Assembly (NCBI GenBank): GCA_000416275.1
Contig: ASZJ01000080.1
Span: 1 to 44,073, forward strand
Origin: Osedax symbiont Rs1
GTDB taxonomy: Bacteria > Pseudomonadota > Gammaproteobacteria > Pseudomonadales > Balneatricaceae
Length of the DNA stretch: 44,073 nt
Reading direction: 5' to 3'
A model generated the notes under the pieces. The model worked only from the letters and a program-made list of their open reading frames with translations. It was not told the origin of the DNA and searched no databases. Below, in pieces: positions 8,687 to 17,108 of the stretch (position 1 is its first letter; every line of letters starts with the position of its first letter). The position numbers and the translations under genes were made by a program.

Positions 8687-11600
8687 TTAATTTAACGCTA
8701 ACAAACAGGCGGCTTCTGAGAGTACTTCATCCATTACCTGTAAAACCATCTCTACATCTTGAGCTTCAATGGTTAAAGGAGGTCTGATTTTTAGGATGTT
8801 ATCCGCAGGTCCTTCGGTCCCCATTAAGATGCGGTGTTCACGCATGCGATTCTTTACATAGTCCGCGACTTGAGTTGCCGGCTGTTTACTGCTTTGATTT
8901 AGTACCAAATCTAGTCCAATAAATAGACCGTAGCCTCGCACATCGCCGATTAATGGATGTTTCTCCTGTAGCGCTCGTAATCCTTGGCGCAGCTTGTCGC
9001 CCATGATGCGCGCATTCTCCATCAAGCGTTCATCATCGACAATATCTAGCACTTCCTTGCCAATGCGGCAAGATAGGTTGGAGCCACCGAAGGTTGAAAA
9101 GTATTCCGGTCCTTTGGCGAAGCTCTCTGCGATCTCTTTAGTGGTGACTAGCACGCCAATAGGATGGCCATTGCCAATAGGTTTGCCCATCACCACTATA
9201 TCCGGTACTACTTGCTGTTGTTCGAAGGCAAAATAGTATTCTCCCAAGCGGCCAAAAGCGGTTTGTACTTCATCGGCGATACAGACGCCGCCCGCTGCGC
9301 GGATCTTGGCATACACTTCTGCCAAATACCCCTGTGGGGGAATGATCTGACCGCCGACACTGGGGAAGGTCTCGGCAATAAAGCCAGCCAATTTTCGGTT
9401 GTCGGGGGCGTCTGCAATAGCTTGGATCGCCTTATCAACTAGCGCGGCGTACTTGGTCGCTCTATCGGGATCATCTTTCTGATAGCTGCCACGGTATTCA
9501 TCGGCGACTTCCACAAGTTGCACCCAATCTACTTGACCACTGCCGCCTTTGGCATTGAATTTATAAGCGGAGATATCAATGGCTCCCGTGGTATTACCAT
9601 GATAGCCGTGATTGGGAGTAATGATGTCTTTTCCACCAGTGTGCGCTCGAGATAGACGCAGTGCCAATTCGTTTGCTTCAGTGCCGGAGTTGACAAAAAA
9701 GCACACTTCTAAAGAGCTGGGCATTTTTGATAGTATTTTATCCGCAAAAGCTGTTTGAGCGGGGTGCAAGTAGCGCGTATTGGAGTTCATGCGCAGTAGT
9801 TGATCCGCTGCGACCGCCTGAATACGTGGGTGCGCATGGCCGACGTGAGGTACGTTATTATAACTATCTAGATATGGACGACCCCACTCATCAAACAAAT
9901 GGTGGCGCCAGCCACGTAAAAACATCACCGGATCGGCATAGGTCAGCTTTAGGTTCTCACCGAAGTGCGCCTGCCTCTTAGCTAAAACTTGCGCCTTAGA
10001 AGTGCCGGTGTATTGAATTTTTTGATCGGCTATATTTAATAGTGCTGCAGGGTTGGGGCAGATCGCATTAAATAGTGGCAAATCGTCTGGGTCAGCGACC
10101 CCGGGCCAATCATCGCCCATGCCTGTGGTAGTGAGAGCCAGTTGGAAGTGTAGATGAGGGTTCCAACCGCCGTTGCCTGATAGATCACCTAATGCGGCAA
10201 ATACTTGACCTTTTTCTAGCGCTTGGCCCAGTGATAAATGCGCAATAGACTGTGGGTCTAAATGGCCATATAAAGTGTAGAAGGTATCTCCTGCAGGGGT
10301 TTGGTGAGACAAAATAACCATCCCGCCATAATCTAAATTGGCAGCTCGATACTCGGCAAAAGCTACTTTGGCGGCCATCGGGGTGTGGACTTCAAGTCCC
10401 GCTGGTCCAAATGCATCTACGCCAATGTGTACGGTGCGTCTATTGCTAGCTTTATAAACACCTTTTTTAAAAGCATCATCGGTATATACCAATCTTGGCT
10501 CGTTGTAATAGCCTAGCCAAACTCCTTCATCTGCCTGATATTCTCCACCCAATTCCGCAGCTTCTTTACCGGTTAAATCGAAAGGGTTTTGTGGGCAAGT
10601 GCTGATTTCAACCGACAGACTTTTGACCTTTGAATCTTGCAAGTCTTGGCCTAATATCGCGGCGAAATTACCGCGCTCGGAATTTAGCCACTGTCGAATA
10701 TTGGCCGCTTGTGGGGAAATTTCAAAGCCGCAAGCCACTTTTAGTCTACTGGCAATCAGAGCTTGATTGACGTTGTGTTCTAGTAAGAACTCCCAGGCGG
10801 GGGCCTGGCTGATGACTACATAAGGATCGTCGGGATTCTCTTTAGACATCAAGCTGGAAATGACAATGCTTACGGCTAATCGCATCTTCAGCAGCGGCCA
10901 TAGCATGTCAAGTTCAGATTCTGTGAGCGGGTTTTTGCTATGATATCCAGCGACTAGTGACTCAAGTGCTTTTTCAGGGTCTGTCTGCCCCAGTACAATG
11001 TAAGCGCAGGCGATCGCTAAATTGCAAATGCGCGGCCCGGCACACATATCGCCCAAATCGATTAACCCCATGACCTTTGCCTGGTGTGTTAAGGAGCCGT
11101 TGACAATGATATTGTAGTCATTTACATCGTTGTGGATAGCTTGTTGTTCAAGTGCTTGCAATTGCGGCTTGAGAGCTTGAAACTCTTCTGCAATAGCGCT
11201 CAATAGCGCCTTTTTAGGGGCGCTGTCGATGATGTTCAGCTCGTCGCTAATCCACTCTGCAGTCGTTAAGTTCCACTTAAAATCGCGCTGTAAGGCCGGG
11301 TGCTTAAATCCTTGCCAAGCCTTATCTACAGCACCGACTACTTGACCAATATTAGAGATTAAAGATAAATTCTGTGGTTTGAAATTAGCGTAGGTTTGAC
11401 CTTGAATTTTTTGTTGTAACCAGACCACTCTATCTTCGCCATCGGGACCTTTAACATGGCTGAAAAGCTGTTGTTGACTGGTCGGTATAATCCGGGGAAT
11501 GGGTATCTCAGGCGCATGCTCAGACAAATATACTAAAGCACTGCACTGTAAATCTATAAAATCGGTATCACAATCTGCTCGCATTACCTTGAGTATCGCG

Positions 11601-11710
11601 GGTTGTTCGCCATCGACTGAAAAATTAAGGTCGAACTCACCATCAAGCTGGGTAAGATTAGCCTCAATGTGCCAAATATTTTGTAAAACTCTTGCCCAAT
11701 ATGTCGTCAT
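8687..11710 (-). CDS. Three-domain protein: APH-like kinase, M23 (LytM) domain, class III PLP enzyme (putative amine phospho-lyase)
   Basis: A 1007-residue protein. Residues about 1-330 form an aminoglycoside-phosphotransferase-like kinase with the catalytic loop HNDVNDYN (193-200) and the metal motif IDLGD (Asp218); this fold includes hydroxylysine and choline kinases. Residues about 425-525 form an M23 domain with all the metal and catalytic residues visible: HxxxD (His428, Asp432) and HxH (His519, His521). Residues about 585-1007 form a class III aminotransferase-fold enzyme with SGTEAN, IADEVQ (Asp813) and the PLP lysine in MGKPIGNGHP (Lys843), nearest in type to the phospho-lyases ETNPPL and PHYKPL. 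A kinase plus phospho-lyase could phosphorylate a hydroxylated amine and then eliminate phosphate and ammonia. There is no signal peptide, so the M23 part is odd. It diverges from the ada-like gene across a 321-base gap. Substrate unknown. Confidence 0.85.
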   Translation of the reverse strand: MTTYWARVLQNIWHIEANLTQLDGEFDLNFSVDGEQPAILKVMRADCDTDFIDLQCSALVYLSEHAPEIPIPRIIPTSQQQLFSHVKGPDGEDRVVWLQQKIQGQTYANFKPQNLSLISNIGQVVGAVDKAWQGFKHPALQRDFKWNLTTAEWISDELNIIDSAPKKALLSAIAEEFQALKPQLQALEQQAIHNDVNDYNIIVNGSLTHQAKVMGLIDLGDMCAGPRICNLAIACAYIVLGQTDPEKALESLVAGYHSKNPLTESELDMLWPLLKMRLAVSIVISSLMSKENPDDPYVVISQAPAWEFLLEHNVNQALIASRLKVACGFEISPQAANIRQWLNSERGNFAAILGQDLQDSKVKSLSVEISTCPQNPFDLTGKEAAELGGEYQADEGVWLGYYNEPRLVYTDDAFKKGVYKASNRRTVHIGVDAFGPAGLEVHTPMAAKVAFAEYRAANLDYGGMVILSHQTPAGDTFYTLYGHLDPQSIAHLSLGQALEKGQVFAALGDLSGNGGWNPHLHFQLALTTTGMGDDWPGVADPDDLPLFNAICPNPAALLNIADQKIQYTGTSKAQVLAKRQAHFGENLKLTYADPVMFLRGWRHHLFDEWGRPYLDSYNNVPHVGHAHPRIQAVAADQLLRMNSNTRYLHPAQTAFADKILSKMPSSLEVCFFVNSGTEANELALRLSRAHTGGKDIITPNHGYHGNTTGAIDISAYKFNAKGGSGQVDWVQLVEVADEYRGSYQKDDPDRATKYAALVDKAIQAIADAPDNRKLAGFIAETFPSVGGQIIPPQGYLAEVYAKIRAAGGVCIADEVQTAFGRLGEYYFAFEQQQVVPDIVVMGKPIGNGHPIGVLVTTKEIAESFAKGPEYFSTFGGSNLSCRIGKEVLDIVDDERLMENARIMGDKLRQGLRALQEKHPLIGDVRGYGLFIGLDLVLNQSSKQPATQVADYVKNRMREHRILMGTEGPADNILKIRPPLTIEAQDVEMVLQVMDEVLSEAACLLALN

Positions 11711-12031
11711 TTAAATGCTCTGCTGTATTTTTAAAAATAGGATTATCAATATACTAAATCGGTTGATTATTGATAGATAATAATTATTTTATTGCGGGGC
11801 TATCGGTTAGTCTGATAGCTCGGTGTGACTATGCTTTTTAGTCGCGCAAGAATCGGGTTGTAGCCAAGGGTGATGATGCTTAAACTGAGATTAAAGAAGC
11901 TGATGAAAACACTGCTCTCAGTAAGAAGTAACAATTAAGTATTTGATTTTAATTAAAATTATTACACATGTTGACTGTGTGATTTAGATTGTTGCGCAGC
12001 GCAATAGACGCTTCAGTAACGGGAGTTACAA
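11711..12031. promoter_or_regulatory. Divergent promoter region with a perfect TTGCGC-A-GCGCAA palindrome (11992-12004)
   Basis: The 321-base gap between the 1007-residue gene (minus) and the ada-like gene (plus) is AT-rich. At 11992-12004, 27 bases before the TTG start, is a perfect 6-1-6 palindrome TTGCGCAGCGCAA. Its right half resembles the core AGCGCAA of the E. coli ada-box, which binds methylated Ada. An AraC-type protein binding here is inference. I cannot fix a sigma-70 promoter; TTGACT at 11971 has no good partner. Confidence 0.4.
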
Positions 12032-12901
12032 TTGTCGGACCAAAAAAATCACTATCAGCTAATTGCCCAGGCGATTGAGTACATCAATATAAATTTTAGA
12101 GATCAGCCATCATTGACTGAAATTGCCACAGCAGTAGGGTTAAGTCCCTTTCATTTTCAGCGCATGTTTACTGAGTGGGCAGGTGTCAGCCCGAAGAAAT
12201 TTATGCAATTTATTAGTGTTGAATACGCTAAGCAATTATTGAGTGCGCAGCAGCTGAGCTTGCTAGACGCTGCCTATCAAACAGGTTTGTCAGGTACCAG
12301 TCGGTTGCATGATTTATTCATTAATATTGAGGGGATGACGCCTGGAGAATATAAAAATGGCGGTCGTGCGCTGGTAATAAATTATAGCTTTAATCACTCT
12401 CCCTTTGGCGAAATGCTGGTGGCATCAACGACCAAAGGCATTTGCCACATCAGTTTTGTCGAGGGGCAGTTAGTGGCGCTGCATAATTTAAAGAGTAATT
12501 TTTGTAATGCTATCTTTGAGCATAAACAAGATTCTTTTCAGCGAGATGTAATGGCGGCTTTGAATGGTGATTGGCGGGGAGTAAATGCAGCGAGTACTAA
12601 AATACAGCTCCATTTAAAAGGCACTGCTTTTCAGTTAAAAGTGTGGCAGGCGCTATTAAACATCCCGCTGGGGAGCTTATCTACCTATGGTGTTATCGCC
12701 AGCAATATAGGTAATGCAAATGCTGCCAGGGCGGTGGGGACGGCGATTGGTCATAATCCAGTCGCTTTGATTGTTCCATGTCATCGGGTGATACAAGCAA
12801 CTGGGAAATTGGGTGGTTATCGCTGGGGAAGTACCCGAAAGACTGCCATAGTCGGTTGGGAGGGAGTGACGTCTAGTGATGCGTGTAAAGGTTTTATATA
12901 G
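12032..12901 (+). CDS. AraC helix-turn-helix fused to O6-methylguanine-DNA methyltransferase (Ada-like, lacking the N-terminal zinc domain)
   Basis: A 289-residue protein. Residues about 8-107 are an AraC/XylS DNA-binding domain (LTEIATAVGLSPFHFQRMF, then GMTPGEYK). Residues about 118-280 are an MGMT repair domain with the suicide cysteine in IVPCHRVI (Cys250) and the recognition helix region NANAARAVGTAIGHNP. It would remove methyl groups from O6-methylguanine onto Cys250. E. coli Ada has an extra N-terminal zinc domain whose Cys38 takes methyl from phosphotriesters and switches on DNA binding; this protein starts directly at the AraC part, so that sensor is missing. The start is TTG at 12032 with GGAG 8 bases upstream; no ATG exists before the HTH core. 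Its 3' end overlaps the convergent gene by 8 bases. Confidence 0.92.
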   Translation: MSDQKNHYQLIAQAIEYININFRDQPSLTEIATAVGLSPFHFQRMFTEWAGVSPKKFMQFISVEYAKQLLSAQQLSLLDAAYQTGLSGTSRLHDLFINIEGMTPGEYKNGGRALVINYSFNHSPFGEMLVASTTKGICHISFVEGQLVALHNLKSNFCNAIFEHKQDSFQRDVMAALNGDWRGVNAASTKIQLHLKGTAFQLKVWQALLNIPLGSLSTYGVIASNIGNANAARAVGTAIGHNPVALIVPCHRVIQATGKLGGYRWGSTRKTAIVGWEGVTSSDACKGFI

Positions 12902-13292
12902 AGCTGTCCATCTGTTGTTGTAACCATAAGCTGGCACTGGCTGAATCATCGAAAAATTGGCAGGGAATTCGTATCTTACTATAAATACTGGATAGCTGCT
13001 CTTGAAGGATGCTCGCCCCAAAACAATCTTTGAAGATAAAGGCTACTGCGATCAATCCTTGCTCTTTTCTAAATTGGGTTAAATGATGCATTTGTTGTTG
13101 TGCTTCAGGGGTGTATAGACAATTTTGGTGCATTTGATTTAACTGTGTCCAAGGTCCTTCTATCTGTTGGATGGCTAAAATTAAGTCTTCTTTATAGTTT
13201 GAAACGGCCTGAGTATTAAAAGGGCCTAATGCAAGAACATGGATAGTGTTATTTTGCACGGATACTTTAAAATGACCATGAGATTCAAACAA
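12894..13292 (-). CDS. Small protein of unknown function, possibly STAS/SpoIIAA-like fold
   Basis: A 132-residue protein with no signal peptide or membrane segment. The order of predicted strands and helices (FKVSVQNNTIHVLALGPF, a helix ending in IQQIEGPW, then GLIAVAFIFKD and PCQFFDDSASASLWLQQQ) recalls small STAS/SEC14-type proteins of marine gammaproteobacteria, but I cannot confirm the family. The start is TTG at 13292 with GGTGA 5 bases upstream; no ATG is available in the first part. Its stop overlaps the end of the ada-like gene by 8 bases in convergent orientation, so transcripts from the two genes would be complementary at their ends. Confidence 0.7.
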   Translation of the reverse strand: MFESHGHFKVSVQNNTIHVLALGPFNTQAVSNYKEDLILAIQQIEGPWTQLNQMHQNCLYTPEAQQQMHHLTQFRKEQGLIAVAFIFKDCFGASILQEQLSSIYSKIRIPCQFFDDSASASLWLQQQMDSSI

Positions 13293-13612
13293 TTTTTCAC
13301 CACTTAAATATAATAGCCTGGTAGGGCGTGCAGAGAAATTAGCGCTGCGTGTTAACGGCTTTCAGCGGACAGGCAGTATGCCTGCAACTTGTGCCTTAGT
13401 CACGAACTTACTCTGTATTCTAGAAGCCTGTCAAGCTTGAACGATAGTTGCGAGAAAGAGCTGGATAGAACACTAAAATCTGGTTTTTTGTCGTAGATTA
13501 GTCGCCCTTCTAGGGCGTGTGTTGCTTGTTTAGTGATTTCCTAATAGTGTTGTAGGTATAAACGTTTATTGGGCTGCTGTGGAATGAGCATCGCAGTGTC
13601 GGAGGTATTATT
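13293..13612. other. 320-base gap, no gene seen
   Basis: The gap lies between two diverging genes and should contain both promoters. I see no convincing sigma-70 pair, no tRNA and no strong hairpin. GGAGG at 13601-13605 is the ribosome binding site of the next gene. TATAAA near 13557 could be a -10 element but has no matching -35. Confidence 0.4.
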
Positions 13613-14362
13613 ATGCTTAAGCTTATATGTGTTAAAAGGCGCGCGTTAATATTTTTACTGTTTTTTGTAGTAAGTACTGCTACTTCTGCAGGAACGTTAA
13701 ATATTTTCGCTACAAATTACCCTCCATTCAATATTAAAAGTGCGCCGAGTCAGCCAGGATTTGATGTTGAGGTTAGTATTGCTGCATTTGCCGCTGTTGG
13801 GATTGATATCGAGGTCAAATTTCAACCTTGGGCAAGAATTATGCGTGATGTGAAATCGGGCGTAGCGACCGCTGCAGTGACTTGTAGTAAAGTTAAAGAG
13901 CGTCTTAGCTTTGCGGATCTATCAGAGCAAATTAGCTCGACGCGTATGGCGGTCATAACTCATAGGAATTATTCGGGAGCTCCTTTGAGTGTTGTCGATG
14001 ATCTACGTAATAAAAAAGTGATCGCTGTTAATGGCTTTGCTACGCAAAAGGAGTTGGTCAAAAACGGCATTAAGCATTCAAGCGTGAACAGTATCGAAGA
14101 TGCGTTGGCTGTTTTGCTGCGCCGTAATCAAGATGTTTTCTATATAGGTTGGGAGTCAGCTGCTTATGTTGCTCAGCAGATGGGAATCCTAGATAAATTA
14201 AATTTTGCTGGAGTAGCAAGTGTTGATGATCATCCGTTTTATTTATGTTTCAGTAAAAAATGGCCGGCGAGCAAAAAATTATTAAAAACTTTTAATAAGG
14301 GCTTAAAAATAATTCAGGAAAATGGAACCTTTCAAAATATTCATGCTCGCTACGGGTTGTAA
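13613..14362 (+). CDS. Periplasmic solute-binding protein, SBP_bac_3 type
   Basis: A 249-residue secreted protein with a clear signal peptide (basic CVKRR, hydrophobic ALIFLLFFVV, probable cleavage after TATSA at residue 26). The mature part follows the bilobed family 3 pattern: FATNYPPFNIK, GFDVEVSIAAF, WARIMRDVKSG and a final FNKGLKIIQENGTFQNIHARYG. Family members bind amino acids or similar small polar molecules, either for ABC import or as input to sensors. No permease or ATPase gene is next to it, so a stand-alone sensing role is possible. GGAGG precedes the ATG by 8 bases. It converges with the DcuR-like regulator gene, 35 bases away; a functional link to that two-component pair is possible but not shown. 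Confidence 0.88.
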   Translation: MLKLICVKRRALIFLLFFVVSTATSAGTLNIFATNYPPFNIKSAPSQPGFDVEVSIAAFAAVGIDIEVKFQPWARIMRDVKSGVATAAVTCSKVKERLSFADLSEQISSTRMAVITHRNYSGAPLSVVDDLRNKKVIAVNGFATQKELVKNGIKHSSVNSIEDALAVLLRRNQDVFYIGWESAAYVAQQMGILDKLNFAGVASVDDHPFYLCFSKKWPASKKLLKTFNKGLKIIQENGTFQNIHARYGL

Positions 14363-14364
14363 TA

Positions 14365-14400
14365 TAACCACGATTTGACAGATGCGAAGTTGCGTGGTTA
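14365..14400. terminator. Inverted repeat between convergent genes, overlapping the regulator's stop codon
   Basis: TAACCACG (14365-14372) and CGTGGTTA (14393-14400) form a perfect 8-bp stem with a 20-base loop. The right arm contains the stop codon of the minus-strand regulator. No long T run follows, so it is a weak terminator candidate for both genes. Confidence 0.45.
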
Positions 14401-15111
14401 ATCATTTAAGCTAGTTCTAAGGTATAAGCGCTCTGGCCTACCTACTGAACCATAGCTAACATCGGCAATTAATTCTGAATTACTCACTAAATATTCTAGG
14501 TAACGTCTGGCAGTGGTGCGGCTACTGCCTACTAATTCTCCCATTTGTTCCGCGGTATGCCCAGAAGTTGAACTGGAAAATATACTACGGATTTTTTCTA
14601 AAGTTAGCGGGTCAATCCCCTTTGGTAAATTTGAGTTCAGTATGTTTTTTTGCGATAGCAGGTTGCGCGGCAATAGTTGATCAACCGTTGATTGGTCCAG
14701 TCCTTTCTTGCTTTGGTTCTCCAGTGCTTGAAGTTTGTTACTGTGATCGCGAAAATTGTGGAGTGCCGTTTGCAAACGATCAAATACTAAAGGTTTTAAA
14801 ATGTAATCAAAGACTCCGCTGTGCAGTGCTTCGGTTAAGCTATTAACATCTTTTGCCGCAGTGATTAAAATAACATCACTGGTGCTTTTGCTGCGCCGAA
14901 TTTCTCTTAATAGCTCTAAACCATTTCCTTCAGGGAAATGAATGTCTAGCAATAATAGATCAGGTTCTAACACTTCTATCATGTCCTGAGCATCAATTGT
15001 TGTGTGCGCAATTCCGAGGATTTCAAATCCATCTATCCGCTCGATGAAACGGCGTTGAATTTCTGCGATTTTATGATCGTCCTCAGCAATAACAATACTG
15101 ATGTTACTCAT
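14398..15111 (-). CDS. DcuR/CitB-type response regulator
   Basis: A 237-residue response regulator. The receiver domain (1-125) has the acidic pair Glu10-Asp11/Asp12, the phosphoacceptor Asp56 in LLLLDIHFPEGNG, a conserved Thr in LITAAKD and the Lys of KPLVF. The C-terminal part carries the helix-turn-helix typical of the CitB/DcuR/MalR group (SGHTAEQMGELVGSSRTTAR). It is the second gene of a minus-strand pair with the sensor kinase, 139 bases downstream of it. ATG 15111 has AGGTGAT a few bases upstream. In relatives the pair turns on transport or catabolism of C4-dicarboxylates or citrate; no such transporter is adjacent here. Confidence 0.92.
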   Translation of the reverse strand: MSNISIVIAEDDHKIAEIQRRFIERIDGFEILGIAHTTIDAQDMIEVLEPDLLLLDIHFPEGNGLELLREIRRSKSTSDVILITAAKDVNSLTEALHSGVFDYILKPLVFDRLQTALHNFRDHSNKLQALENQSKKGLDQSTVDQLLPRNLLSQKNILNSNLPKGIDPLTLEKIRSIFSSSTSGHTAEQMGELVGSSRTTARRYLEYLVSNSELIADVSYGSVGRPERLYLRTSLND

Positions 15112-15250
15112 TTTTTGATCACCTGATAGAATATGTGGTTAATAAAACGCTGAAACTCTCGCATGAAACTGTATCTCAAGGCAAGATAAATACAAATAAA
15201 AGAAGTTGTTACGATGTTTTTAGTTAGTTGATTAAGTTTTCTCCACACAT

Positions 15251-16891
15251 TTAATCTCGCACTTCCCTATAAGCCGTGGGGGTATGTGACTTGTTTTTAA
15301 GTTCCTTAGGTAAAAACAAGGTTATTCTGGTCCCGCCCTCGTTAGGTTTAGAAATTTGAATGCTGCCCTCCAGTAAAGTCACTATTTGCTTAGCTAAGTA
15401 CAGTCCCCATCCATGCCCACCTTCATCTTTACTGCTGTAGCCTTGGGTGAAAATTTGCTGCTCTACCTCGGTTGAAATGCCCGGTCCTCTGTCTTCCACT
15501 TCGATGATGATATCTTTTCCTATATCAGTCATTGATAAGTAGATCGAGGTCGCCTGGGTTTTTAAGGAGGCCTCATAAGCATTATCCAGTAAATTTCCCA
15601 GCACGGTAATAATTTGTTCAGGTTTTATGTGTTTAGGCAATGCGCCTACCGTACTCTCGTCATCGAGGATTAAATTCAAGCCCATTTCTCGAGCTCGGTT
15701 GAATTTGCCGATTATACAACCTGATAACACTGGGTCTTCAACGGCATTGACCAATAGATGGATCAGTGCCTGCTGTGCTTGGGTTTCACTACTGATTAAC
15801 TCTAAAGCTTGTTTGTTGGCACCGAGCTCAATTAAGCCGGCAATAGTGTTTAGTTTGTTGGCGTATTCATGAGTTTGACTGCGTAAGGTTTGCGCGTATT
15901 GTTCCGATTGAGTCAGGCGCTGGCTGACCATGTCTAATTCATCTTTTAAACGAAAGCTGGAAACCACACCGACGGGCGTATCTCCATCGAATATCGGGAT
16001 TCTATTGGCGACCAGCACATTGTTATTGCGATATATTTCTCGATCAAATTGGGGTTCTCTGGTCTCTAGTAAACTCAGCATAGTGCTATCGGGTAAAATG
16101 TCACTCAAGTGTTTGCCTTTCAGGCTCTCCCCTTCGGTTAAGCCAAACAGCCTGACCGCCTCAGGATTAAAGGTAATAATAGTGCCCTCGGTATTGACGG
16201 CTATTATCCCCTCGCGGACACTTTCTAAAGTGGCGTCATACTCTTGGAATAATCGGGCAATTTGCTCCGGCTCTAAGCCAAATATCGCTTTTTTGAAGTA
16301 GCTGGTAATACGCAGGGCTGCGAGTACGGAGAAAATTAAACCGACAAAAATAGCGACAATGATGCTGGCTTGATAGCGGTAGATAGTCATGCTGACATTA
16401 TCCAGCATGTATCCCACGGAGACTAAACCAATGATTTCTCCTCGTTCGTCTAGGATTGGAGTTTTTCCTCGAATAGAGGGGCCCAAGGTGCCAACTGCTT
16501 TGGATACATAAGACTCTCCGAGCTTCAAGGCGCGGTAATTGTCACCGCCTTTCATGGCTTTGCCTATCCGCTCGGGAACTGGATGCGATAGCCTGATGCC
16601 GTCAATGGTACCAATGACCACAAACCTAGCATCACTATTAAGACGAATTCGCTCGGCTAATTTCTGCAAGTTCCGGCTGTTTCGCTGCTGCACACCGATC
16701 CGTACTTCTGGCTGAGTAGCCACGCCTTTGGCCATCTGCAAAGCTCTTTGGCCAATTTGCTCTTCAAGACTGGAAGCTAAGTGTTGGAGTGCGTAGCCAC
16801 CTAATAGGATGGCTTGAATTAAAGCGGTAGCACACAGTGCCAGTAATAGGCGAGATTGAAGTGTGAGCGGTAAAATATTCTTTAGAGTCAT
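15251..16891 (-). CDS. DcuS/CitA-type sensor histidine kinase
   Basis: A 546-residue membrane kinase. Two membrane segments (about 14-36 and 174-195) flank a periplasmic PAS-like sensor domain. That domain keeps the ligand-contact pattern of DcuS: Arg100 and His103 in IRLSHPVPERIG, and Arg141 in GPSIRGKTP, suggesting a carboxylate ligand. A cytoplasmic PAS domain follows (about 215-310), then the phosphoacceptor His341 in SQTHEYANKLNTIAGLIELG, and an HATPase with GNLLDNAYEAS and GHGWGLYLAKQIV. It autophosphorylates and passes phosphate to the DcuR-like regulator encoded just downstream. ATG 16891 has no strong ribosome binding site. The exact ligand (C4-dicarboxylate, citrate or other) cannot be told from sequence. 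Confidence 0.92.
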   Translation of the reverse strand: MTLKNILPLTLQSRLLLALCATALIQAILLGGYALQHLASSLEEQIGQRALQMAKGVATQPEVRIGVQQRNSRNLQKLAERIRLNSDARFVVIGTIDGIRLSHPVPERIGKAMKGGDNYRALKLGESYVSKAVGTLGPSIRGKTPILDERGEIIGLVSVGYMLDNVSMTIYRYQASIIVAIFVGLIFSVLAALRITSYFKKAIFGLEPEQIARLFQEYDATLESVREGIIAVNTEGTIITFNPEAVRLFGLTEGESLKGKHLSDILPDSTMLSLLETREPQFDREIYRNNNVLVANRIPIFDGDTPVGVVSSFRLKDELDMVSQRLTQSEQYAQTLRSQTHEYANKLNTIAGLIELGANKQALELISSETQAQQALIHLLVNAVEDPVLSGCIIGKFNRAREMGLNLILDDESTVGALPKHIKPEQIITVLGNLLDNAYEASLKTQATSIYLSMTDIGKDIIIEVEDRGPGISTEVEQQIFTQGYSSKDEGGHGWGLYLAKQIVTLLEGSIQISKPNEGGTRITLFLPKELKNKSHTPTAYREVRD

Positions 16892-17108
16892 AGCGATCGT
16901 CAGTTGTAAAAGAGTCTAGAGGATAACCTCAGCAAAGGGAGGGAACAATAGGGTGGCTGTTAAAATTTATGCTCTATGCAAGAATTAGCCATGTCGAGAG
17001 TGCATGTTGGAATGTCTAGTCACCATTAGGCATTGAATTATAGATGGTGTTAGCTTTTTTGCTAAAGCAGTTGGCGCCGATTTAAAAAAACGACGCAAAA
17101 GCTGTTGG

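Noticed and set aside
9727..9981. Plus-strand frame inside the 1007-residue gene, and the many similar frames inside rpoB, rpoC, fusA and tuf
   Set aside because: Shadow frames opposite or within strongly supported coding regions.
12521..12545. AGCATAAAC inside the ada-like gene as a third copy of the 44-nt repeat
   Set aside because: Only about nine bases match and they lie within conserved coding sequence.
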